The notes under the pieces were generated by a model. That model had not been told where the DNA came from. It worked only from the letters and a program-made list of their open reading frames with translations, and ran no database searches. Of a DNA stretch of 64,000 bases, positions 1-9,544 are shown in pieces (the first letter of the stretch is position 1; each line of letters opens with the position of its first letter). The stretch comes from Streptacidiphilus sp. ASG 303 (GTDB lineage Bacteria; Actinomycetota; Actinomycetes; Streptomycetales; Streptomycetaceae). The translations under genes were made by a program, and so were the position numbers. The DNA is taken from the NCBI RefSeq assembly GCF_020991365.1, contig NZ_JAJLRA010000003.1:1-64000 (forward strand), given 5' to 3'.

Positions 1-178
1 CGTGTCGTATCCGGTATTAGCACCGGTTTCCCGGTGTTGTCCCAGAGTGCAGGGCAGATTGCCCACGTGTTACTCACCCGTTCGCCACTGATCCGCCCCG
101 AGGGGCTTCACCGTTCGACTTGCATGTGTTAAGCACGCCGCCAGCGTTCGTCCTGAGCCAGGATCAAACTCTCCGTGA
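1..178 (-). rRNA. 16S ribosomal RNA, 5' end (partial)
   Basis: Read on the minus strand this is the start of 16S rRNA: the universal AGAGTTTGATCCTGGCTCAG primer site lies at about 154-173, followed by the actinobacterial GACGAACGCTGGCGGCGTGC segment and the V1 region. Only about 178 nt are inside the window; the rest of the operon lies beyond base 1. The 5' boundary is estimated from the conserved terminal sequence and not from a mature-end map. Confidence 0.97.
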
Positions 179-471
179 ATGCTTCATCAGCAATCAGCGG
201 AAGAGCGGCGCGGCCCCGGGCGGAATAGGCCCGGTCCGCGCACAGCGTCCTCGCTGCTGTGTATCTTCAAAGGAACCCAGAGGGTTCAAATATCTGGCGT
301 TGACTTTTGGCACGCTGTTGAGTTCTCAAGGAACGGACGCTTCCTTCGCGGCCCCTGCGGGCCCCTCCGGGCGCTTCGTTCTTCCGTGTCTCCAGCTTAT
401 CAGACCCGCGGAGTGTTCTCTCCGCTTCGCTGACCCCCGCCGGCGGGGTTTTCCGCTTTTCTTCGTTCCGA
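179..471 (-). other. rRNA operon transcribed leader
   Basis: Non-coding stretch between the 16S start and the most proximal promoter. Around 301-345 the minus strand reads TTGAGAACTCAACAGCG, a sequence typical of actinobacterial rRNA leaders where it serves antitermination and processing. The leader is more AT-rich than the protein genes. No credible gene is present. The exact role of the element here is inferred from resemblance only. Confidence 0.7.
435..452 (+). terminator. GC palindrome with T-run inside rRNA promoter region
   Basis: A 14-bp perfect palindrome CCCCGCCGGCGGGG is followed on the plus strand only by TTTT and further T-rich sequence. This has the form of an intrinsic terminator for antisense transcription leaving the rRNA operon. 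It could equally be a structural element of the leader. Confidence 0.35.
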
Positions 472-501
472 AGCCTATCAGGCTCTCGGCACTCCGTTTA
501 A
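472..501 (-). promoter_or_regulatory. rRNA promoter, proximal
   Basis: On the minus strand TTAAAC and TAGGCT are separated by 18 nt, a fair match to the housekeeping -35/-10 pattern, and point into the 16S gene. It is the nearest of at least three stacked promoters, matching the multi-promoter rrn operons known from Streptomyces. Confidence 0.55.
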
Positions 502-593
502 CGGATTCACCGTTCCGGACGCACGCCTCCGCAGAGGAATTCTGAATTCACTGCGGATTCGGCGGTCTGCAAACCGGACCGGCGGTGTCGTAG

Positions 594-622
594 ACACTAA
601 CGCCGACTTCCGACCTTGTCCA
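594..622 (-). promoter_or_regulatory. rRNA promoter, middle
   Basis: On the minus strand TGGACA is followed after 17 nt by TAGTGT, directed towards 16S rRNA. Spacing and orientation fit a vegetative sigma factor promoter. Confidence 0.55.
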
Positions 623-640
623 GTCGGAGGCAACCGTTCG

Positions 641-669
641 AATCTACTGGTTCGCCCGACCGAAGTCAA
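641..669 (-). promoter_or_regulatory. rRNA promoter, distal
   Basis: Best consensus match of the set: TTGACT, 17 nt, TAGATT on the minus strand, directed towards 16S rRNA. It lies just beyond the stop of the SpoIIM-like gene, which is transcribed in the same direction. Confidence 0.65.
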
Positions 670-726
670 CGGTCCGGCGGACGATCACGAGACTACCAGC
701 TCGGCCGCGCCGTCCCGCGCAGGCCC

Positions 727-1731
727 TCACGCGGCGACGGGAAGTTCGTCGGCTCGGTCCGCGGCCTCGACGTCCCCGACGTGTCCTGCGCGGAACGCCC
801 GGCGGCCGACCACGAAGACGTAGGCGAGGAAGAGGGCCTCGGCAAGCCCTCCGATGCCGATGCGTGCCCAGGTGGGCAGCGGGGAGGGAGTGACGAAGGC
901 TTCGAGGACCCCGGAGACGAGCAGGACGGCGGTCAGGCCCACGATCGTCCCGATGATCGCCCGCCCCTCCTCCGCGAGAGCGACCGCACGGGTGCGCGGC
1001 CCCGGGTCGATGACGGTCCAGGCAAGGCGCAGGCCCAGGCCCGCGGCGACAAAGACGGCGCTCAGTTCCAGCATGCCGTGCGGGAGCAGCAGTCCGAGGA
1101 AGAGGCCGAGCCGCCCGGCCGAGGCCATCACGCCGACACCGATGCCGAGGTTGACGACGTTGACCACCAGTGCGTAGAGGACCGGCAGGCCCAGGAAGAC
1201 GCCGCCGACCAGGCAGAGGGCGGCGGCCCAGGCGTTGTTGGTCCACACCTGGGCCGCGAACGAGCTCGCCGGATGGCTGGAGTAGTAGGCCTCGTACTCG
1301 CCCCCGGGACGGGTCATCTCCCGGATCTGCCCGGGTGCGGCGATGGCCGCGCGGACGTCCGCGTCGGTGGCCACCCACACCGCGACGACCGCGACGAGGG
1401 CGAGCGACGCCAGAGCGGTGGGCACCCACCAGTGCCGCGTCCGGTACAGCGCCGCGGGGAAGTCGGCGGCGAAGTAGCGCCCGGCGTCCCGCCAGCCCGC
1501 CGACCTGGCACCCGTCACGGCGCTGCGCGCGCGGGCCACGAGGGAGGTCAGGCGGCCGACGAGCAGGGGGTCGGGGGCGGCCGACTGCACCTGGGAGAGG
1601 TGGGAGGCCACCCGCTGGTACAGGTCGACGAGTTCGTCGGCCTCGGCGCCGGTGAGGCGGCGGCGTCCGCAGAGCTGTTCCAGGCGGGCCCACTCCGCGC
1701 GGTGGGTGGTGACGAAGACGTCCAGATCCAT
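727..1731 (-). CDS. SpoIIM-like (stage II sporulation protein M family) integral membrane protein
   Basis: 334 residues from ATG (MDLDVFVTTHR). The first ~130 residues are a soluble helical part with ARARSAVTGARS; the rest contains several hydrophobic segments separated by short loops, ending in a basic stretch (VVGRRAFRAGHVGD). This arrangement is that of the actinobacterial DUF95/SpoIIM membrane family, whose biochemical role outside Bacillus engulfment is unknown. It is divergent from an RDD membrane protein starting 137 bp away, a pairing common in actinobacteria and suggesting a shared membrane function. The stop is about 80 nt upstream of the distal rRNA promoter. Longer upstream starts were rejected because they run through the divergent promoter region. 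Confidence 0.8.
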   Translation of the reverse strand: MDLDVFVTTHRAEWARLEQLCGRRRLTGAEADELVDLYQRVASHLSQVQSAAPDPLLVGRLTSLVARARSAVTGARSAGWRDAGRYFAADFPAALYRTRHWWVPTALASLALVAVVAVWVATDADVRAAIAAPGQIREMTRPGGEYEAYYSSHPASSFAAQVWTNNAWAAALCLVGGVFLGLPVLYALVVNVVNLGIGVGVMASAGRLGLFLGLLLPHGMLELSAVFVAAGLGLRLAWTVIDPGPRTRAVALAEEGRAIIGTIVGLTAVLLVSGVLEAFVTPSPLPTWARIGIGGLAEALFLAYVFVVGRRAFRAGHVGDVEAADRADELPVAA

Positions 1732-1867
1732 GCGCGGGCTCCGGGCTCGGGGGCGTTCGGGGTCGGGGACAGCTTGCCAGAGCACCGTCCCGGCTATCGG
1801 CGGTCCGCACCGCGGCCTTATCTTGGGCGCCCGGAGAGCACGGGGGCGAGGACGGGTGGGAGCGGCA

Positions 1868-2851
1868 GTGAGCGACCTGGTGACCGGCGAGGCCGTGGTG
1901 CTGGGGGTGCAGCCGGCGAGGCTGCCCAGCAGGATGCTCGCCTGCGCCCTCGACCTCACGGCACTGTTCGCCCTGCTGATCGCCCTCACCGCCGGTCTGG
2001 CGTTCGCCGTGCCGGACCTCGACTCGGCTGCCGCCGCAGCGGTCACCCTGAGCCTGACCGTGGGGATCCTGGTGGGCATACCCGTCGCGGTGGAGACCCT
2101 CTCGCGGGGGCGCTCGCTGGGGAAGCTCGCCCTGGGACTGCGGGTGGTCCGCACCGACGGCGGGCCGGTCCGCTTCCGGCAGGCGCTGGTCCGCGGCCTG
2201 GTGGGGTTCTTCGAGATCATCGCGCTGACCGGGGTCCCGGCCGTCGTCTGCTCCCTCGTCTCGGACCGCGGGCGCAGGCTGGGGGACGTCTTGGCGGGGA
2301 CCCTGGTGGTGCGCGAGCGGGTGCCGGGGGCGGGCGCCGGGCGGGCACCGCTGCCGCCCCTGCCGCCGCAGGCCGCGGGTGCAGCGGGAGGGGAGCTGTC
2401 CTCGCTGGACCTCTCCGCCGTGCCTGACGCTCTGTGGCTGGCCGTGCGGCAGTACCTCGGACGGATCCGGGAGCTGGACCAGCAGGTCGCCTGGAACCTC
2501 GGCCGGCGGCTGTCGGCCGACGTGGCGGTGCGGACGGGCCGGGCCGTTCCCGGGGGAGTGCACCCGGCCGCCTACCTGGCGGCGGTGCTGGCCGAACGGC
2601 AGCACCGGGAGTGGGTGCGGACGGCCGCCGCGCACCGGGCCGCCGCAGCACCCGCAGCACCCGGCGTGCAGACGCCCGCGTCCGGAGCCGGACCGGCCGC
2701 ACCGGCACCCGGGCCGTGGGCCGGGCCCGGCGCGGCCCCGCAGGCTCCGGTGCCGACGCCGCCGATCCGGTCGGCGGCGGAGCCGTCGGACACCGGTGCC
2801 GGCCGGAGCGGCGGCGGTACGGCCGGAGGGGGCTTCGCGCCGCCGGCCTGA
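1868..2851 (+). CDS. RDD family membrane protein
   Basis: 327 residues starting at GTG with GTGGGAG about 9 nt upstream. An RDD-type domain fills the N-terminal half: the signature Arg and Asp residues occur in the first hydrophobic segment (RMLACALDLTALF) and in the loop GRSLGKLALGLRVV, with three to four membrane segments up to about residue 150. The C-terminal half is soluble and ends in an Ala/Pro/Gly-rich tail. RDD proteins are proposed to move small molecules or ions, but the substrate is unknown here. The divergent SpoIIM-like gene suggests functional linkage. The start further upstream would enter the intergenic region and is unlikely. Confidence 0.8.
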   Translation: MSDLVTGEAVVLGVQPARLPSRMLACALDLTALFALLIALTAGLAFAVPDLDSAAAAAVTLSLTVGILVGIPVAVETLSRGRSLGKLALGLRVVRTDGGPVRFRQALVRGLVGFFEIIALTGVPAVVCSLVSDRGRRLGDVLAGTLVVRERVPGAGAGRAPLPPLPPQAAGAAGGELSSLDLSAVPDALWLAVRQYLGRIRELDQQVAWNLGRRLSADVAVRTGRAVPGGVHPAAYLAAVLAERQHREWVRTAAAHRAAAAPAAPGVQTPASGAGPAAPAPGPWAGPGAAPQAPVPTPPIRSAAEPSDTGAGRSGGGTAGGGFAPPA

Positions 2852-2951
2852 CGGCACGCACGACGGCTCCGCAGCCCCTCCCGGTCCTGCCCGGTCCTGC
2901 GCGGCCTGTCTTCCCGGCTTCCCGCTCCCCCGTTTCCCGTTTCCCCTGCGG

Positions 2952-3602
2952 TCAGTCCGCGGAGGCCGCCGGGCGCTGCTGGTTGGGCGGACCGTCGAGG
3001 GCCTCCAGCTCGACCCCGGGCGCCGCGAGCACGACGTCGCCGGCCAGGTGCACCGTCTGCTGCTCACCGGTCTCGAGGTCGGCGACGGTGTAGCGGTGGA
3101 CGAGCAGCGGGCCGTTGTCGGTGGCGTGTGATTCGATGCCGTCCAGTGACCAGCCCTGGTCGAGGGTGCGTGGTGCGAGTACGGGTTCGGTGAGGGCGAC
3201 CAGGCGCAGCCTCGTCCTGTCGCCGGGTTCCAGCCGGAGCAGCCGGGCGGTGGCGACCAGGAACGCGGGCGAGCGCCCGGTGAAGGTGTGGGCGCGGTCG
3301 TGCCCCTCGGTGGCGTCGGGAGGCACGTCCCCCGCGTCGGGGGCGGCGGCCCGGGTGCGTACCCAGGCGAGGCCGTCGAGCATGCCTCCGCGGACCTGCC
3401 AGTCACCGGTCCGCAGGTGGAGGCGGAGCGGTCGGCCGCGGGAGTCGAGGGTGAGGTCGACGGAGCCTGCGGGTGCGCCGTCGGGGGTGAAGGTCTGCGA
3501 GGTGTAGCGCCAGCCGGCGGGGCCGGGGGCGCAACTGAAGTGTTCCTCTCCGAGGGGGGTGTCGTCGTGGGGGTCGTACAGGGAGTACCGGCCGCTGGGC
3601 AT
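2952..3602 (-). CDS. Conserved hypothetical protein, soluble
   Basis: 216 residues beginning MPSGRYSLYDPHDD. It has no signal peptide or membrane segment. The composition is acidic with many beta-prone stretches (GWRYTSQTFTPDG, VDLTLDSRGRP), suggesting a beta-barrel or lipocalin-like binding fold, but this is only an impression. I do not recognise catalytic motifs. It lies downstream of ahcY on the same strand, separated by a strong hairpin, so it is probably transcribed on its own. The convergent RDD gene ends 100 bp away with no obvious hairpin between them; that gap is pyrimidine-rich. Confidence 0.7.
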   Translation of the reverse strand: MPSGRYSLYDPHDDTPLGEEHFSCAPGPAGWRYTSQTFTPDGAPAGSVDLTLDSRGRPLRLHLRTGDWQVRGGMLDGLAWVRTRAAAPDAGDVPPDATEGHDRAHTFTGRSPAFLVATARLLRLEPGDRTRLRLVALTEPVLAPRTLDQGWSLDGIESHATDNGPLLVHRYTVADLETGEQQTVHLAGDVVLAAPGVELEALDGPPNQQRPAASAD

Positions 3603-3627
3603 GGTCGCATGCTACGGCGGGGACGGG

Positions 3628-3663
3628 CCGGGCCCCGGACCTGGCTGCAGGTCCGGGGCCCGG
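3628..3663 (-). terminator. Terminator hairpin after ahcY
   Basis: A perfect 16-bp inverted repeat (CCGGGCCCCGGACCTG with its complement) around a 4-nt loop, just beyond the ahcY stop and before the next minus-strand gene. It has no U-tract, as is usual in high-GC actinobacteria. Confidence 0.75.
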
Positions 3664-3689
3664 GGTGGCGCGCTGCCGCGCGGCGGCTG

Positions 3690-5604
<1,915 letters not shown>

Positions 5605-6498
5605 ATGGCGGAGAACGGGTGGGACCAGGTGTGGGCAGCGCCGCAGGACGGTCCGGGCCGGGGAGTCGCCCCATCGGGGGTGCCGGTGCAGGGCGGTCCG
5701 GTGCAGGACGGTCCGGCACGGTGGCCGACGGGACAGCCGTGGGCGGGGCAGCGGCGTCCCGCCCGGCCCGGCCGCCGGGCGGCGGCCGTCTGCCTGGCGG
5801 TGGCGGCGGCGGGCGTGGTGGCCGCGGTGCTGGGTGCGGCCCTGCTGGTGACCGGCTACCACCGCTACACGATGGGCGGCGCCTCGATGCAGCCGACGCT
5901 GCGTGCGGGCGACCGGGTGTGGGTCCGCAGGATCAGCACGTCGGAGGTGCGGCGCGGCGATGTGGTGGCGCTGTCGGTCCCCGCGTGGGGATGGGGACGG
6001 CAGCCGGTCGTCACGCGCGTCGTGGGGGTCGGCGGGGACCGGGTGTCCGCACGTGCCGACGGACGGCTGACGGTGAACGGCAGGGCGGTGGAGGAACCGT
6101 ACACGGCGGGGTCGGGGCAGTTCTCCGGTCCTCCGTTCGCGGTGACGGTGCCGCGGGGGCGCTTCTTCGTGATGGGCGACAACCGGGAGGACTCCAACGA
6201 TTCCCGCTACCACCTCGGGGACGGCATGGGCGGCGTGGCCGCGGCGGGCTTGCGCGGGCGCGTGGAGCGGGTGGAGGACGTCTCGGGCTTCCACGCCCTG
6301 GTGCCGACGCGGGCGTTCGCCGACGCGGGCGTCGGGCCGGCTGCCGGGCCGGGGACCTTCGGGGCGTACGTGACGGTGCTCGGCTCGGGTGTGATGGCCG
6401 CGTTCACGGGCCTGGCCGCGCTGCCGGTGTCGCTGTGGACGACGCGGAGGCGCGCCCGGTCCCGGGCCGCTGGAATCCCCGGGTCCATGGCGGCCTGA
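5605..6498 (+). CDS. Type I signal peptidase family (S26) protein lacking the canonical lysine
   Basis: 297 residues from ATG with GGAAGGGA upstream. A Gly/Pro/Gln-rich cytoplasmic N-terminus (about 1-57) precedes a membrane segment (about 60-83), the catalytic-serine box GGASMQPTL (Ser94), the box normally carrying the general-base lysine (QPVVTRVVGVGGD, with Thr137 where family members have Lys) and the conserved MGDNREDSNDSR box (189-201). A second hydrophobic segment lies near 263-288. Canonical members cleave signal peptides at the outer face of the membrane with a Ser-Lys dyad. The Lys-to-Thr change suggests either loss of activity or another base, so the peptidase role is uncertain. 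It lies between ahcY and a convergent CDF exporter. Confidence 0.85.
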   Translation: MAENGWDQVWAAPQDGPGRGVAPSGVPVQGGPVQDGPARWPTGQPWAGQRRPARPGRRAAAVCLAVAAAGVVAAVLGAALLVTGYHRYTMGGASMQPTLRAGDRVWVRRISTSEVRRGDVVALSVPAWGWGRQPVVTRVVGVGGDRVSARADGRLTVNGRAVEEPYTAGSGQFSGPPFAVTVPRGRFFVMGDNREDSNDSRYHLGDGMGGVAAAGLRGRVERVEDVSGFHALVPTRAFADAGVGPAAGPGTFGAYVTVLGSGVMAAFTGLAALPVSLWTTRRRARSRAAGIPGSMAA

Positions 6499-6554
6499 CG
6501 GCTCCGTACCGCCTCGGGGGCCCGGGAACCCGAGAACCAGGGAGCCCGGGGGCC

Positions 6555-6610
6555 GGAGTGCGGCACGGACGCGGAGGCACGGGACGCGGAGGCACGGACG
6601 CGGAGACCGG
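6555..6610. repeat. Short imperfect direct repeats
   Basis: About three copies of a GACGCGGAGGCACGG-like unit lie in tandem in the 3' intergenic region of the signal peptidase gene. They have no coding potential and resemble slippage-derived intergenic sequence. Confidence 0.5.
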
Positions 6611-6671
6611 GACCGGCGTGGGAGCCCCGGGCCGGACGGGGCAGGTCCGCACGCGCCGGAACCGGGAACGG

Positions 6672-6708
6672 CGCCGCCTCCCGGGGCACGGGGTCCCGGG
6701 AGGCGGCG
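6672..6708 (+). terminator. Terminator hairpin, signal peptidase side
   Basis: A perfect 14-bp stem (CGCCGCCTCCCGGG and complement) around a 9-nt loop, without a U-tract. It is the first of two hairpins in the convergent gap before the CDF gene. Confidence 0.65.
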
Positions 6709-6724
6709 GGTGCCGACGGGCGCC

Positions 6725-6750
6725 CGGGTCCGGCACGGGTGCCGGACCCG
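6725..6750 (-). terminator. Terminator hairpin, CDF exporter side
   Basis: A perfect 12-bp stem (CGGGTCCGGCAC and complement) with a 2-nt centre, 45 nt beyond the stop of the minus-strand CDF gene. With the preceding hairpin it insulates the convergent pair. Confidence 0.65.
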
Positions 6751-6794
6751 CAGGACGGCGGGCGTCAGTGGGTGTCGGCGGGCGTCGGTGGGTG

Positions 6795-7784
6795 TCAGTG
6801 GGCGCCGGAACCGGGAGCGTCCGGAACGGGACCGCCGGGGGTGGCCAGGCGGTCGGGGCCGGCGGCGGCCTTGTCGGCGCTGTAGACGTCCGGTTCGAGG
6901 TAGATGACGCGGGCGATGGGCACCGCGCGGCGGATGCGGGCCTCGGCCTCGTCGATGGCACGGGCCACGTCGGCGGCCGTGTCGTCGTGCCGGACGGCGA
7001 TCTTGGCCGCGACCAGGAGCTCCTCGGGGCCGAGGTGGAGGGTGCGCATGTGGATGAGGCCCGTCACGGTGTCGTGGTCGACCAGCGCCCTGCGGATGTC
7101 GGCGACGGTCTCCCTGGTGGCGGCCTCGCCAAGCAGCAGGCTCTTGGTCTCCACCGCCAGCACCAGGGCGATGGCGATCAGCAGCGAGCCGATGCACAGG
7201 GTGCCGACCCCGTCCCAGACGCCGTTGCCCGTGAGGACGGCCAGTCCGACGCCGAAGAGCGCCAGGACCAGGCCGATCAGGGCGCCGAAGTCCTCCAGCA
7301 GGACGACGGGGAGCTCGGGCGCCTTGGCCCGCCGGACGAACTGCGACCAGGTGAGGGAGCCGCGGATCTCGTTGGACTCCCTGATGGCGGTGCGGAAGGA
7401 GAAGCCCTCCGCGACGATGGCGAAGACCAGGACGCCCACGGCCCAGTACCAGCTGTCCAGCGGGTGGGGGTGGACGACCTTCTCGTAGCCCTCGTAGAGG
7501 GCGAACATGCCGCCGACGGTGAACAGGACGATCGACACCAGGAAGCCGAAGATGTAGCGCTCACGCCCGTAGCCGAACGGGTGCTCCTCGGTGGCCTCCC
7601 GTTTGGCCCGCTTGCCGCCGAGCAGCAGCAGTCCCTGGTTGCCGGAGTCGGCGACGGAGTGCACGGCCTCCGCGAGCATCGAGGAGGAGCCGGTGACGAC
7701 GAACGCCACGAACTTGCTGGCAGCGATCGCGAGGTTGGCCCCCAGGGCCGCGACGATCGCCTTGGTGCCGCCGGATGCACTCAT
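6795..7784 (-). CDS. Cation diffusion facilitator (CDF) metal exporter
   Basis: 329 residues from ATG (MSASGGTKAIVAALG). It exports divalent metal ions such as zinc, usually in exchange for protons. The sequence shows about five to six membrane segments in the first 210 residues, the CDF metal-site motif HSVADSGNQ in the second, a cytoplasmic loop with EEHPFGYGRERY, and a C-terminal cytoplasmic domain (about 215-300) of the metal-binding ferredoxin-like type (HMRTLHLGPEELLVAAKI). Metal specificity cannot be read from the sequence. The neighbour manA starts on the same strand 175 bp upstream, so independent transcription or weak read-through is possible. Confidence 0.93.
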   Translation of the reverse strand: MSASGGTKAIVAALGANLAIAASKFVAFVVTGSSSMLAEAVHSVADSGNQGLLLLGGKRAKREATEEHPFGYGRERYIFGFLVSIVLFTVGGMFALYEGYEKVVHPHPLDSWYWAVGVLVFAIVAEGFSFRTAIRESNEIRGSLTWSQFVRRAKAPELPVVLLEDFGALIGLVLALFGVGLAVLTGNGVWDGVGTLCIGSLLIAIALVLAVETKSLLLGEAATRETVADIRRALVDHDTVTGLIHMRTLHLGPEELLVAAKIAVRHDDTAADVARAIDEAEARIRRAVPIARVIYLEPDVYSADKAAAGPDRLATPGGPVPDAPGSGAH

Positions 7785-7958
7785 GGTGCGGTTCAGTCCT
7801 TCCGCCGGGCCGCTGCGGGCCTGCTGTCTCGTCGCCGCGGCGTCCCGTGCCCGGGATCGCCGCCGCGGCGCGCCATTCTCGCACCAGGCGCCGCCGGTTG
7901 CTCCTGCCCGCCCGGGCGCGGCGTCAGTCGCGGCGCAGGCCCCCGCGCGGCGCGGACG

Positions 7959-9164
7959 TCACCCGAGGGCGACGGTGGCGCGGAAGACGACGGCGCCCTC
8001 ACCGGTGAGGACGGCGTCCTCACCCGCCGGGAGGTACGCGGACCCTCCCCTGGGCAGGACGAGGGACGCGCCCCCGGGGCCGGTGACCACGGCCTCGCCC
8101 GCGGTGCAGAGCAGGATCTGCGGCGCCCGGCCCGCCACGGACCGGTCGGCACCGGTGAGGTTGTACCGGGAGAGGCGGAACTCCTCCGTCGGGGCCGGGT
8201 AGACCTCCTCGCCGTCCGCCCCGGGGACGGGGACGGGCTCCAGCACGGCGGGCTCGGCGGCCCGGAAGTCGACGACCCGCAGCAGCTCGGGCACGTCCAC
8301 GTGCTTGGGGGTGAGGCCGCAGCGCAGCACGTTGTCGGAGTTGGCCATGAGTTCCACCCCGAGGCCGCGCAGGTAGGCGTGGGGGACGCCGGCGCCGAGG
8401 TGGAGCGCCTGGCCGGGCCGCAGCGTGACGTGGTTGAGCAGCAGCGCGGCGACGATGCCGGGGTCGCCGGGGAAGTCGCGGGCGGCGACGGCGTAGGCGG
8501 CGCAGGCGGCGGCGTACGGGCCGTCGCCAGCAGCGGCCTTCTCCAGCGCCTCGGCGACCTCGGTGGCGCAGGCGGCCGTGCGGTCGCGGTCACCGCCGAG
8601 GACCTCGGCGAGGACCGTGCGCAGGGCGGCCTCCTCCGGCTCGGAGCGCAGGACGGCGATCCACGGGGCCAGGGAGGGGACGCGGAGGGAGTCCATCAGG
8701 TCGGCGGTGGCGGCGGGGGCGCGGAAGCCGCAGAGCCCGTCGAAGTCGCTCAGCGCGCAGATCATCTCGGGCTTGTGGTTGGCGTCCCGGTAGTTGCGGT
8801 GCGGGGCGTCGCGGGGGACGCCCCGTGCCTCCTCGTCGGCGAACCCGGCCCGGGCCTGTTCGAGGGTGGGGTGGACCTGGAGGGAGAGCACGTGGCCGGC
8901 GGCCAGGACCTTGAAGAGGAACGGCAGGGCCGGTCCGAAGCGGTCCACCACCGCGTCGCCCAGCTCGCCCCGCGGGTCGGCGGCGATCACGTCGGCGAGG
9001 GAGCGGTCGCCGTCGCCGCGGTCGACCCGCGACGGCGCGCCGGGGTGGGCTCCCATCCACAGTTCGGCCTGCGGCTCACCGGTGGGCTCCTGGCCGAGCA
9101 GCTCGGGGATGGCGGTGGTGGAACCCCAGGCGTACGGGCGGACGGTGTTCGCGAGGCGGTCCAT
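7959..9164 (-). CDS. manA: Mannose-6-phosphate isomerase, class I
   Basis: 401 residues from ATG (MDRLANTVRPYAWGS). It interconverts fructose-6-phosphate and mannose-6-phosphate, opening the route to GDP-mannose. Class I zinc-isomerase signatures are present: AELWMGAHPGAPS, the zinc-site segment SLQVHPTLEQA, NHKPEM, and the C-terminal LGAGVPHAYLRGLGVELMANSDNVLR. Together with manB, the SIS protein and the Trm112 protein upstream on the same strand it forms the mannose-precursor block. A 380-nt gap with a possible own promoter separates it from the SIS gene. Confidence 0.95.
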   Translation of the reverse strand: MDRLANTVRPYAWGSTTAIPELLGQEPTGEPQAELWMGAHPGAPSRVDRGDGDRSLADVIAADPRGELGDAVVDRFGPALPFLFKVLAAGHVLSLQVHPTLEQARAGFADEEARGVPRDAPHRNYRDANHKPEMICALSDFDGLCGFRAPAATADLMDSLRVPSLAPWIAVLRSEPEEAALRTVLAEVLGGDRDRTAACATEVAEALEKAAAGDGPYAAACAAYAVAARDFPGDPGIVAALLLNHVTLRPGQALHLGAGVPHAYLRGLGVELMANSDNVLRCGLTPKHVDVPELLRVVDFRAAEPAVLEPVPVPGADGEEVYPAPTEEFRLSRYNLTGADRSVAGRAPQILLCTAGEAVVTGPGGASLVLPRGGSAYLPAGEDAVLTGEGAVVFRATVALG

Positions 9165-9285
9165 GCGCGCTGCTGCCTCTTCCTGTGTCGGGTGCCGTGG
9201 CGGGCGGTGGTCCGGGAGCCTGCCGGACGGGCGCGCCCGGCACGCCCCCGAGGGGCCTGCCGGGCGTCGCCGTACCGGAGGCACG

Positions 9286-9291
9286 ACCCTA
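9286..9291 (-). promoter_or_regulatory. Candidate -10 for manA
   Basis: TAGGGT on the minus strand about 120 nt before the manA start, in the otherwise unexplained 380-nt gap between manA and the SIS gene. No clear -35 is visible, so this is a weak call. Confidence 0.3.
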
Positions 9292-9378
9292 ACCGACGTG
9301 GATGACATCGGGCCGCGGCATCGGGAAGGTGTCCACGATGCGGCCGCCGGGTGTCGGCGGGGCGGCGGGGCGGCACAC

Positions 9379-9405
9379 CGGTGAGGCCGGTGAGGCCGGT
9401 GAGAG
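9379..9405. repeat. 9-bp tandem repeat, three copies
   Basis: CGGTGAGGC is repeated twice, followed by CGGTGAGAG, in the manA-SIS intergenic region. The remainder of this roughly 380-nt gap is G/C-rich filler without a recognisable gene. Confidence 0.6.
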
Positions 9406-9544
9406 CGCGGCACCCGGCCCCGGCGGGAGGGGGGCCTGGGCCGGCCCCAGGAGGGTCCGGGCCGCGGGGGCCGGGGCTGCGGGGAGGCGCGGGGCCGGGG
9501 AGCACCGCCGGGGGCACGGGCGAGGGGGCCGATGCGGCCCCGGT

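Noticed and set aside
9165-9544. Hidden gene in the manA-SIS gap
   Set aside because: No frame has typical third-position GC with a plausible start and recognisable protein; short tandem repeats argue for non-coding sequence.
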